Part shown: one piece after another, positions 25,058-32,563 of the stretch
How the letters are laid out: every line of letters starts with the position of its first letter
How positions within the stretch are numbered: position 1 is the stretch's first letter
NCBI RefSeq assembly: GCF_019145435.1
Contig: NZ_JAHSTS010000002.1
Coordinates: forward strand, 1,488,001 to 1,552,000
DNA from: Pseudomonas ekonensis
GTDB taxonomy: Bacteria > Pseudomonadota > Gammaproteobacteria > Pseudomonadales > Pseudomonadaceae
Direction of reading: 5' to 3'
Length of the DNA: 64,000 nucleotides
Program-made: the position numbers and the translations under genes
The notes under the pieces: model-generated
The model's input: the letters and a program-made list of their open reading frames with translations, nothing else
Databases searched by the model: none
What the model was told of the DNA's origin: nothing

Positions 25058-26296
25058 ATGATCGACATGGAAAGGAAAGTCGCAAAGGACATCGTGCACA
25101 AGGGCCACGATGACGACGTGCTGATATACGACGCCCGCCACCTGCTGCCGGCCTGGCTGGACGCCGGGGTCGTCGCGCGGGCGAACCTGGGGCCGGCGCA
25201 GAGCGAGGCCGTGGACCTGGCGTACCGCGCCGACAGCGACCGGCTGGTGCTGCGTTCGCTGCCGACGGTGATCGGCCTGGACGAGCTCGAGCAGGCCGGC
25301 CTGTCGGAGGCACTGCCGGAGCTGCTGCTCCATTACGAGAAAGCCACCGACCACCTGATCCTGACGGGCGTCTGGATACCGGAAAGCACCGAAGCCAAGC
25401 TGGCGCAGTTGCCGGGCTGCGAGGCGCCGCTGGACGTCGGCCAACGGCGGCGGGTGCACGAGGTGCTCAAGCAGCTGGACGGCTGTCCGCAGCAAGGCTT
25501 GCAGTGCTTCACCCTGTTCAACGACACCGCCAACTACTTCTTCTACCGCAAGCACCACGAGCACGTGCCCGGCCTGATGCTGATCGAAGTCGCCCGGCAG
25601 GCCATGTACGCGCACTTCTACGAGCACAGCGGCTACGCCCGGGGCGAGGTGTCGATCTCCATCGTCGACCTGATGTCCAGTTTCCCCCGCTACACCGAAT
25701 CGTCCTTCCAGGTCGACGTGCTGGTGGGCGACTACGACGGGCTCGCGCCGGCCCGGGCGCGCAAGGTGGACAAGCGTGCGCGGTTCTACCAGCGCGGCGA
25801 ACTGGTGGCCGACATCCGGCTCCACGGCGAAGTCATCAAGATGCCCGTGTTCAAGCGCATGCGGAACATCCAGATCGACCCGTCCCTGTGGTTCCGGCCG
25901 CTCAAGGGCATCCGCCAGGAAGTGCTGGTGCGCCTGGAGTCCGGCCGTCACCTGACCGGGCGCCTTGAGCTGCTGTCGATGGGCGGCCTGCAAGTGCGCA
26001 GCGACAGCCCGATCGACGCCCCCGCACAGGGCCACGCGTACCTGTATCTGGAAAACGAGGGCATGGTCTGCCTGCCGGTGCAGACGGTCAGGGCCCATGC
26101 GGCCTCGACGGACGGCCTGCTGCGGCTGCAACTGGCGGAGCTGGACTCCCAGCTGCGGTTCAAATGGCGGGAGGTGCTCAAGCAGTTCACCTACTTCTCC
26201 CATGAGGAAACCGTGGCGGCCGCCGAGTTCGGGCAACCGCTGTGGATGAACCTGAACCCGACGTCGGCGATGTCCGAGCAGAGGACAGAGCCATGA
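25058..26296 (+). CDS. AfsA-type hotdog protein with C-terminal PilZ-like domain
   Basis: A 412-residue protein. In Streptomyces, AfsA condenses a beta-ketoacyl chain with dihydroxyacetone phosphate to begin gamma-butyrolactone signal synthesis. Here the start VHKGHDDDVLIYDARHLLP (about residues 12-30) resembles the AfsA opening, and HHEHVPGLMLIEVARQA (about residues 166-182) matches the conserved 'HVPGM-LLEAARQA' core of the A-factor hotdog domain. From about residue 278 to 385 there is an extra domain (RQEVLVRLESGRHLTGRL, LLSMGGLQVRSDS) that looks like a degenerate PilZ fold; the usual N-x-S-x-x-G becomes L-x-S-M-G-G, so c-di-GMP binding is doubtful. I chose the ATG at 25058 because GAGGG ends six bases before it. 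The stop overlaps the next gene (ATGA). It follows luxI and is probably co-regulated. Confidence 0.8.
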   Translation: MIDMERKVAKDIVHKGHDDDVLIYDARHLLPAWLDAGVVARANLGPAQSEAVDLAYRADSDRLVLRSLPTVIGLDELEQAGLSEALPELLLHYEKATDHLILTGVWIPESTEAKLAQLPGCEAPLDVGQRRRVHEVLKQLDGCPQQGLQCFTLFNDTANYFFYRKHHEHVPGLMLIEVARQAMYAHFYEHSGYARGEVSISIVDLMSSFPRYTESSFQVDVLVGDYDGLAPARARKVDKRARFYQRGELVADIRLHGEVIKMPVFKRMRNIQIDPSLWFRPLKGIRQEVLVRLESGRHLTGRLELLSMGGLQVRSDSPIDAPAQGHAYLYLENEGMVCLPVQTVRAHAASTDGLLRLQLAELDSQLRFKWREVLKQFTYFSHEETVAAAEFGQPLWMNLNPTSAMSEQRTEP

Positions 26297-27441
26297 GCGC
26301 CCACTACCCCAACGTGCTCGAACCGCTGCACCTGAAGGGCGGGCTGACGCTGCGCAACCGGCTGTTCTTCGCCTCGATGGGCGTGGACCTGGCCGACCGC
26401 AGCGGCTGCGTGACGCCCGCCATGGTCGAGTTCTACCAAGGCATCATGGAGGGCGGCTGCTCGATGGCGTTCCTGTGCAACGCCACGGTGTCGCCCCAGT
26501 CCCGCCTGCAAAGCACCGGCCTGGCCCTGTTCGAGCCGCACCAGGGCGAATCGCTCAAGGCCATGTTCGAGATGGCCGAACGCGTCGGCACCCCGGTGGG
26601 CGTCCAGCTCCAGCACTACGGCGGCCAGGGCACCACGACGAACACCGGGGTGCCCGTGCTGACGCCCAGCGGCGTGCCTTGCCCGCGGGTGTCCAAGCTC
26701 GATCCGGAGTACCGGGTGCGGGTCATGGACGAAGCGGACATCGCCCAGGTGATCGAGCAGTTCGCCCACTCGGCCTGGCTGGCCTGGGTCAACGGTGCGC
26801 AACTGGTGCAGTTGCAGGCGTCCAACGGCTACCTGTTGAGCAGCTTCCTGTCGCCCCATACCAACAAGCGCACGGACCGCTACGGCGGCAGCCAGGAGAA
26901 CCGCGCGCGCCTGCTGCTCGAGGTGGTTCGCGCCATCCGCGAGCGCACCCAGGGCAAGCTGATCGTCACCATCCGGCTGGGCATCGACGATCAACTGGGC
27001 GACGAGGGGCTGCAGTACCCGGACATCAAGGAAACCGTCCAGGCCCTCTGCCAGGCCGGCGTGGCGGCGCTGGAATGCTCGATGTGCATCGGCGCCACCT
27101 TCGGCCAGCTGATCCATCACTCCTCGGCCATGGACGACTACCTGCAGGCCGGGGTCAAGGCGATCAGGGCCGTGTCCACGGTGCCGGTGGGCTACGCCGG
27201 GTTCACCGACGGCCTGGACAAGGCCGAACGCCTGTTGGGCGAAGGTGTGTGCGACTGGGTGGGGATGTCCCGCGCGCTGTTCGCCGACAACGACCTGATC
27301 AACAAGACACTGCAGGGCCGTTCGGCCGAGATCCACAAATGCCGCTGGGACAGCCAGTGCTTCAGCGACAAGAGCAATCCGCGCCTGGACCGGGTGTATT
27401 GCTGCGTGAACCCCAAATACTTGAGGCCTTCGGTGGCATAA
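26293..27441 (+). CDS. NADH:flavin oxidoreductase, Old Yellow Enzyme family
   Basis: A 382-residue FMN-dependent TIM-barrel ene-reductase. Family features are GGLTLRNRLFFASMGV, GVQLQHYGGQGT, NGYLLSSFLSPHTNKRTD followed by RYGGSQENRARLLLEV, and the phosphate-binding end CDWVGMSRALFADNDL. The usual catalytic pair (E-I-H-A-A-H-G-Y) is replaced by QLQASNGY. The C-terminus keeps a cysteine set (HKCRWDSQCF, VYCCVNPKY) like that which ligates a 4Fe-4S cluster in the 2,4-dienoyl-CoA reductase branch. The second flavin/NAD domain of that branch is absent. In a butyrolactone-type pathway it could saturate the butenolide ring. Translation is coupled to the AfsA-like gene by a 4-base overlap. Confidence 0.88.
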   Translation: MSAHYPNVLEPLHLKGGLTLRNRLFFASMGVDLADRSGCVTPAMVEFYQGIMEGGCSMAFLCNATVSPQSRLQSTGLALFEPHQGESLKAMFEMAERVGTPVGVQLQHYGGQGTTTNTGVPVLTPSGVPCPRVSKLDPEYRVRVMDEADIAQVIEQFAHSAWLAWVNGAQLVQLQASNGYLLSSFLSPHTNKRTDRYGGSQENRARLLLEVVRAIRERTQGKLIVTIRLGIDDQLGDEGLQYPDIKETVQALCQAGVAALECSMCIGATFGQLIHHSSAMDDYLQAGVKAIRAVSTVPVGYAGFTDGLDKAERLLGEGVCDWVGMSRALFADNDLINKTLQGRSAEIHKCRWDSQCFSDKSNPRLDRVYCCVNPKYLRPSVA

Positions 27442-27451
27442 GGACGTGACC

Positions 27452-28222
27452 ATGTACGACTTCACAGCAAAAGTGTGCCTGGTGACAGGCGGAACCAGCG
27501 GCATCGGCGAAGCCGTCAGCGAACGCCTGATCAAGGCCGGCGCCGAAGTGATCGTGTTCGGCCGGGACGAGGAAAAGGGGGCGCAGGTGGCGGACCGGCT
27601 GGGCGAGCGCTGCCGCTTCATCCCGTGCGACGTCGCCGACCCGGCGCAGGTCGAACAGGCCTTCGGGCGCATCCGCACCCTCTACGGCCGGCTCGACTGC
27701 GCCTTCAACAACGCCGGCGTGACGGCCCGCTACGGCGCCGTAGCGGAGTCGTGCCCGGACGACTGGGCGAAGGTGATGAGCATCAACGTCAACGGCACCT
27801 ACCACAGCCTGCGCCACGAACTGCGGCTGATGCTCGACCAGGGCCGGGGCTCGATCGTCAACACCTCATCCTGCGCCGGCGTGGTGCCGATCGGCGGCCA
27901 GGTGGCCTATGTCGCCAGCAAACAGGCGATCAACGGCATGACCCAGGTGGCGTCCATCGAGAACGCCCGGCTGGCGGACGGCGGATGCATCCGCGTCAAC
28001 GCGGTGGCCCCCGGCCCGATCCTCGGCGGCATGAACAGCGAGGCCCGCCTGCAGGCCGCGCCGGAGAACACCCAGCGCAAGATCAACGTCACCTCCATGA
28101 AGCGCTTCGGCACCGCCGATGAAGTGGCGAACGCGGTGCTCTGGCTGCTCAGCGACCAGTCGTCCTACGTCACCGGCGTGATCATGCCCATCGACGGAGG
28201 GTACGCCAGCGGGAAGTTCTGA
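27452..28222 (+). CDS. Short-chain dehydrogenase/reductase (SDR)
   Basis: A 256-residue classical SDR. It has the cofactor motif TGGTSGIGEA near residues 12-21, NNAG near residue 86, a catalytic Ser in the SSCAGVVPIGG stretch and YVASK for Tyr/Lys, ending in the family's MPIDGGYASGKF. The ATG at 27452 has AAGGA seven bases upstream; a GTG two codons earlier fits less well. The gap to the reductase gene is only ten bases, so it closes the luxI-AfsA-OYE-SDR run. In Streptomyces, an SDR (BarS1) reduces the side-chain ketone of butyrolactone signals; a similar role here is inference. Confidence 0.88.
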   Translation: MYDFTAKVCLVTGGTSGIGEAVSERLIKAGAEVIVFGRDEEKGAQVADRLGERCRFIPCDVADPAQVEQAFGRIRTLYGRLDCAFNNAGVTARYGAVAESCPDDWAKVMSINVNGTYHSLRHELRLMLDQGRGSIVNTSSCAGVVPIGGQVAYVASKQAINGMTQVASIENARLADGGCIRVNAVAPGPILGGMNSEARLQAAPENTQRKINVTSMKRFGTADEVANAVLWLLSDQSSYVTGVIMPIDGGYASGKF

Positions 28223-28349
28223 CCCGGCCCCTTCCTGCCCGACGACCCGCCCACGGCGGGTCGTTGCGTTTGCGCCCGGGAAAAGCGCAGGATCCGGTCT
28301 ACATTGAAAAGCCACTACCCAAAGCGAAGGGATTCGCCTATCCTTTTCG

Positions 28350-28365
28350 CTGTATATAGATACAG
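28350..28365. promoter_or_regulatory. LexA (SOS) box upstream of yebG
   Basis: CTGTATATAGATACAG matches the LexA consensus CTG-N10-CAG with an AT-rich centre. It ends 32 bases before the yebG start, which agrees with the DNA-damage induction known for yebG. Confidence 0.88.
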
Positions 28366-28397
28366 TACAACCAACGTGAAGGCATGTGAGGTGGTGA

Positions 28398-28751
28398 ATG
28401 GCCGTCGAAGTGGTATACCGCAGCAGCCGAGACCTGGAGCGCTTGTTCATGGATAAAGCCGAAGCTGACCGTCATGACAAGATGCTCGAACTGGCGGAAC
28501 TGCTGTCCGAAGTGTTGCAGAAGGCCGTTCCGTCGTTGAACGAGCAGCAAGTGGAAGAAGTCGGGATCTACATGGCGAAGAACCGCGACGTGTTCGCCAA
28601 GGCGTTCAAGAGCCAGCCCGATGCGTTGTCGGAACTGATCAACGCGCCGGCGGCGCCCGCCGGGAAAGCCCCGGAGGCCGAACCGGGCGAAGCGGCCGAA
28701 CCGGTGGAGGCGCCGGCCAAGCCGGTCAAGGCAGCGAAGGCCGCCAAGTAA
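28398..28751 (+). CDS. yebG: YebG-family DNA damage-inducible protein
   Basis: A 117-residue protein. The N-terminal 70 residues (MAVEVVYRSSRDLERLFMDK, DKMLELAELLSEVL) match the YebG fold. The tail from residue 77 on is low-complexity Ala/Pro/Glu/Lys (APAAPAGKAPEAEPGE then KPVKAAKAAK), longer than in E. coli YebG. The role in the SOS response is not known in detail. A LexA box lies directly upstream and a strong terminator 19 bases downstream, so it is a single SOS transcript. Confidence 0.92.
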   Translation: MAVEVVYRSSRDLERLFMDKAEADRHDKMLELAELLSEVLQKAVPSLNEQQVEEVGIYMAKNRDVFAKAFKSQPDALSELINAPAAPAGKAPEAEPGEAAEPVEAPAKPVKAAKAAK

Positions 28752-28769
28752 GCGCAGCCCGAATTGAAC

Positions 28770-28801
28770 AAGGCCCCGGACCGAACGGTCCGGGGCCTTT
28801 T
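28770..28801. terminator. Bidirectional terminator between yebG and ldh
   Basis: A perfect 14-base stem (28770-28783 with 28786-28799) closes a two-base AA centre, and TTTT follows on the plus strand (28798-28801). It lies between the convergent yebG and ldh genes and can end both. Confidence 0.9.
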
Positions 28802-28823
28802 CATGTCCGGGCAAACCCGGGCC

Positions 28824-29843
28824 TCAACGGTAGAGCACCCTTTCCGCCAGTTCGTCGGCCACCCGCGCCGGGGAACGCTTTTCCGCCTGGGCATGGGCGA
28901 ACACTTCGGTCAGCCGCGAGCTGATCTTCGACAGGTGCGCGGTGATGGTGGGCAAATCCTCGCCCCGGTGCTTGAGCGACACGTAGATCAGCCCGCCGGC
29001 GTTGATCACGTAGTCGGGCGCGTACAGGATGCCCCGCCGCTCGAGCTGGTCGGCCATGTCCAGGTGCGACAACTGGTTGTTCGCCGAGCCCGCCACCGCC
29101 GAACAGCGCAGCTGCGGCACGGTGTGGCTGTTGAGCACGCCGCCCAGGCCGCACGGCGCGAGGATGTCGCACGGGGTGCTGAGCAGCGCGTCGTTGGCGA
29201 TCGGATGGGCGTTGAGCTGCTCCATCGCCAGTTGCACCTTGCCGTGGTCGATGTCGCTGACCAGCAGCTCCGCGCCGGCGGCGTGCAGTTGCTCGGCCAG
29301 GGCGAAGCCGACATTGCCCAGCCCCTGGATCGCCACGCGCAGGCCTTCGAGGTTGTCGCTGCCCAGCCGCGCCATGGCCGTGGCGCGGATGCCGGTGAAC
29401 ACGCCCATCGCGGCATGGGGCGCCGGATCGCCGGCGGAAGTGGTGCTGGTGACGTGCTGGGTGTGCTGGGCGATGCAGTCCATGTCCGCCACCGACGTGC
29501 CGCTGTCGATGGCGGTGATGTAGCGGCCGTCCAACTGATCGATGCAGCGGCCGAAGGCCTCGAACAGCGCGGCGCGGTTTTCCACATGGGCCGGCCGCAC
29601 GATGACGGCCACGCCCCCGCCCTGGGCCAGGCCGGCCAAGGCGGCCTTGTAGCTCATGCCCCGGGCCAGGCGGACGGCGTCCTCGACCGCGGACTCGTCG
29701 CTGGGGTAGGCCAGATAACGGCACCCGCCCAGGGCAGGCCCCAGACGGCTGTTGTGGATGGCAATCACCGCCTTCAACCCCGATTGCGGGTCGACGCTGA
29801 GGTGCAGCGACTCCAGGCGAGTGCTTTGCATGAGAGCGAACAT
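28824..29843 (-). CDS. ldh: Leucine/Glu/Phe/Val dehydrogenase family protein lacking the catalytic lysine
   Basis: A 339-residue member of the leucine dehydrogenase family, which oxidatively deaminates branched amino acids with NAD. The substrate domain has GPALGGCRYLAYPSDESAV and the first lysine, Lys66 in SYKAALAG. The second, catalytic lysine expected twelve residues later in GGGK is valine here (GGGVAVI, residue 78; codon GTG at about 29612). The cofactor domain is intact (IQGLGNVGFALAEQL). All other motifs look sound, so the protein should fold but may have little dehydrogenase activity. It starts near 29843 and is divergent from the sirB1-like gene. Gene order yebG-ldh-sirB1 matches P. 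aeruginosa as I recall it. Confidence 0.88.
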   Translation of the reverse strand: MFALMQSTRLESLHLSVDPQSGLKAVIAIHNSRLGPALGGCRYLAYPSDESAVEDAVRLARGMSYKAALAGLAQGGGVAVIVRPAHVENRAALFEAFGRCIDQLDGRYITAIDSGTSVADMDCIAQHTQHVTSTTSAGDPAPHAAMGVFTGIRATAMARLGSDNLEGLRVAIQGLGNVGFALAEQLHAAGAELLVSDIDHGKVQLAMEQLNAHPIANDALLSTPCDILAPCGLGGVLNSHTVPQLRCSAVAGSANNQLSHLDMADQLERRGILYAPDYVINAGGLIYVSLKHRGEDLPTITAHLSKISSRLTEVFAHAQAEKRSPARVADELAERVLYR

Positions 29844-30027
29844 CGACGGGCTCCCGAATCACTTGCGGTAGTCGCCAGTATAGGCTTGCGCCTGAAAATT
29901 GCTGAAGCGCGCCGGAATAAGCGCAGGCGTCGGACAACGCTTCGCGGCATAACCCGGCGCCAGAGCGGCGGCGCACTGGACGAATGGCAAGGACGGGGCT
30001 ACAACGAGGCATTCGACGGAGATTGTG

Positions 30028-30831
30028 ATGAGCCCGCGCCAACGTTTCTTCGACTGCCTGCACCGTTCGCCGCCCGCGCTGTTCGAAGCTGCGCTGTGGA
30101 TCGCGGCCGAACATGACGACGGCGTCGAGCCCCAGGCGCTGCTGCGGGACTTCAAGGAGCTGCAGCAAACGGTCGGCACCGGCCTGCCGATGCTGCCGGC
30201 CGGCGAACTGGCGCAGCCGCTGCTGCGGCGGATGAACGACCTGGGGTTCGCCCAGGACGACTTCTCGCCGCTGCGCCCCCAGGCCGCATTGCTGCACAAG
30301 GTGCTGCAGACCCGTCGCGGCCAGCCGCTGGCCCTGGCGCTGATCGCCCTGGAACTGGCCCGCGGGCTGGGCATCCCGCTGGCCGGCGTCAACTTTCCGG
30401 GGCATTTCCTGCTGCGGGTGCCTGGCGCCGACCACTTGCTCGATCCCTGCGGCGGACGTCGGCTCTACCCCAACGACTGCCGCGACCTGCTGCACCGCCA
30501 GTACGGGCCGGACATGAAACTGAACGCCGAGCACCTGCAGACCGCCGAACCGCTGCAGATGCTGCAGCGCCTGTCACGCAACCTGCGCCAGCTGCACCTG
30601 ACCCACGACGACTTCATCGCCGCCCTGATCGACGCCGAACGCGTGCTCGAACTGGGCAACGCCAACGCCGCCGACTACCTGGCCCGCGCCAGCCTGTACC
30701 AGCGCCTCGATTGCCCGAACGCCGAACGCTTCGACCTGGAGCGCGCGCTGCTGCTCAGCGACGATCCGATCCAGCGGCTGCGCCTGACCGAACGCCTGGA
30801 ACACCTGCCGCCCAACGCCATCGTTCACTGA
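30028..30831 (+). CDS. SirB1 family protein (transglutaminase-like with TPR)
   Basis: A 267-residue protein of SirB1/YchA length. The transglutaminase-like core shows RRGQPLALALIALELARGLG and the His-containing FPGHFLLRV, with LLDPCGG following. The C-terminal part is helical repeats (ADYLARASLYQRLDCPNAER). The biochemical activity of the family is unclear. I took the ATG at 30028, with GGAG six bases upstream, rather than the adjoining GTG. It is followed by a duplicated REPIN. Confidence 0.85.
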   Translation: MSPRQRFFDCLHRSPPALFEAALWIAAEHDDGVEPQALLRDFKELQQTVGTGLPMLPAGELAQPLLRRMNDLGFAQDDFSPLRPQAALLHKVLQTRRGQPLALALIALELARGLGIPLAGVNFPGHFLLRVPGADHLLDPCGGRRLYPNDCRDLLHRQYGPDMKLNAEHLQTAEPLQMLQRLSRNLRQLHLTHDDFIAALIDAERVLELGNANAADYLARASLYQRLDCPNAERFDLERALLLSDDPIQRLRLTERLEHLPPNAIVH

Positions 30832-30849
30832 CCCCTTTAGGCGCGAGCC

Positions 30850-31072
30850 TTTGTGGAAGCCAGCCTGCTGGCGACTCCAGGCGCTGCGGACTGTCAGTCA
30901 AACCGCGTTATCGTTCATCGCCAGCAGGCTGGCTCCCACAGAAAAGCGGCTGTGCCTGCCGAACCCTTGTGCCTGCCGAACCTTGTGGGAGCCAGCCTGC
31001 TGGCGATTCCAGGCGCTGCGGACTGTCCGTCAAACCGCGTTATCGTTCTTCGCCAGCCGGTTGGCTCCCACC
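30850..31072. repeat. Tandemly duplicated REPIN, 132-bp period
   Basis: Two near-identical units, 30851-30940 and 30983-31071, each consist of an inverted REP pair ('gccagcctgctggcga' and 'tcgccagcaggctggctccc') around a shared centre containing 'aggcgctgcggactgtc' and 'caaaccgcgttatcgtt'. They are offset by exactly 132 bases. The second unit overlaps the 3' end of the transporter gene at 31030. Confidence 0.85.
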
Positions 31073-32400
31073 TCGGATCGGGTGGCTTCGGCGGGCGAAC
31101 GCACCTGGATGATCAGCGATGCGGCGATCACCGCCGGCACCGCGCAGAAGAAGAAAATCTGCTGCACCGGAATGTGCATCGCCAACAGCAGGCTGCCGAA
31201 CAGCGGCCCGAGGATCGAACCGAAACGCCCCACCCCTAGCGCCCAACCGGTGCCGGTGGCGCGCACGTGCGCCGGGTAGAAGTTGCTGGCGAAGGCGTTG
31301 AGCGTCAGTTGCCCGCCGATGATGCAGAACCCCGCCGCAAAGACGAACGCCACCAGATACCGGGGGTTGTCGTGGTTGAGCCCCAGCAGCACCGTGCACA
31401 GCGCCGCCCCGGCCAGCACGCCGGACAGCAGGCGCACCTTGCGCTTGAGGCGGTCGGCGAACCAGGCCATGCAGATCGCCCCCACGGTGCCGGCGAACAG
31501 GAACATCGACGTCACCAGGTTCGCTTCCTTGAGCGCCAGCCCGCTTTCCAGCAGCAGCGACGGCAGCCAGCTGATCATGAAATACAGCAGGATCAGGCTG
31601 ACGAAAAAGGTCGACCAGATCAGCAGCGTCGGCCGTGCATAGCCGTTGCGGAACAACTCGACCACCGTCAGCTTGCTGCCCTGCTCGCGCTCGTTCTGCT
31701 CAACGGACGCCACCGGCGGCTGCCAGTCCGGCAGCATCCGCGCGGTGACCTTGCGCAGGCGTGCATAGGGCGGCGCATCGCGCAGCAGCCGCGGCAGGGA
31801 TTCGGGCAGCAGCCACCACAGGAACGGGAACAGCAGCAACGGCGTCACGCCCCCGGCGAGGAACACCGCCTGCCAGCCGAAGCGGTCGATGAAGCCGGCG
31901 GCGACGAACCCGCCTGCCGCGCCGCCGAACGAAAAACCGCAGGCGGCCAGCGTCACCATCAAGGTGCGCAGGCGCGGCGGCGAATATTCGGACATCAGGG
32001 CCATGGCGCTGGGCATCGCCCCGCCCATGCCGATCCCGCAGATGAAGCGCGCGACCATCAGGGTGTCCAGCGAATCGGCGAACACCATCAGCACGGTCAG
32101 GCTGGCGTAGATCAACACGCAGGCCAGCAGGATCCGCCGCACGCCGAAGCGGTCGGCCAAAGGCGTCACGGCCAGCGAGCCCAGGGTGAGGCCAAGCAGG
32201 TTGGCGCTGAACACCGGGCCGAACGCGGCTTTCTCAAGCCCCCAGTCCTGGGCGAGCGCCGGCACCACGTAACCGAGCACCTGGGCGTCGTAGCCGTCGG
32301 TGACCAGCAGCAAGGCGAGCAGGATCAGAAGCGACCACTGAAAGCGGGACACAGGACGGGCGTCGAGCGCCGCCCGGAAGCTGGCAATCTGGTTGTGCAT
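31030..32400 (-). CDS. MFS aromatic acid:H+ symporter (AAHS family)
   Basis: A 456-residue inner-membrane transporter with twelve helices. The DGYDAQVLGYVVPAL motif in helix 1 and PLADRFGVRRILLACVL after helix 2 are typical of the PcaK/BenK/MhpT group that imports aromatic acids. It lies downstream of hmgA-fahA-maiA on the same strand, so uptake of homogentisate or a related phenolic acid is likely. The last 14 or so codons (from EVGANRLAKN on) and the stop are encoded by a REP element, meaning the native C-terminus was altered by repeat insertion or duplication. A REPIN also separates it from maiA. Confidence 0.9.
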   Translation of the reverse strand: MHNQIASFRAALDARPVSRFQWSLLILLALLLVTDGYDAQVLGYVVPALAQDWGLEKAAFGPVFSANLLGLTLGSLAVTPLADRFGVRRILLACVLIYASLTVLMVFADSLDTLMVARFICGIGMGGAMPSAMALMSEYSPPRLRTLMVTLAACGFSFGGAAGGFVAAGFIDRFGWQAVFLAGGVTPLLLFPFLWWLLPESLPRLLRDAPPYARLRKVTARMLPDWQPPVASVEQNEREQGSKLTVVELFRNGYARPTLLIWSTFFVSLILLYFMISWLPSLLLESGLALKEANLVTSMFLFAGTVGAICMAWFADRLKRKVRLLSGVLAGAALCTVLLGLNHDNPRYLVAFVFAAGFCIIGGQLTLNAFASNFYPAHVRATGTGWALGVGRFGSILGPLFGSLLLAMHIPVQQIFFFCAVPAVIAASLIIQVRSPAEATRSEVGANRLAKNDNAV

Positions 32401-32454
32401 CGCAAGGTACCTGTTTTGTTCTTATGGTTGTTTGCTGCGACAGAACCGGTGTTT

Positions 32455-32547
32455 CCTGTAGGAGCCCGCCTGCCGGCGATGGCGGCATGTCAGTCATCCT
32501 GGAGGAATCTGACAGATCGCGATCGCCAGCAGACGGGTGCCTGCCTT
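32455..32547. repeat. REPIN between maiA and the MFS transporter gene
   Basis: 'gtaggagcccgcctgccggc' (about 32458-32477) faces an inverse, degenerate copy 'gatcgccagcagacgggtgc' (about 32521-32540). It sits within an operon, downstream of maiA and upstream of the transporter, and may cut transporter expression relative to the hmg enzymes. Confidence 0.65.
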
Positions 32548-32563
32548 TAAGCGGCGCGAGGCC

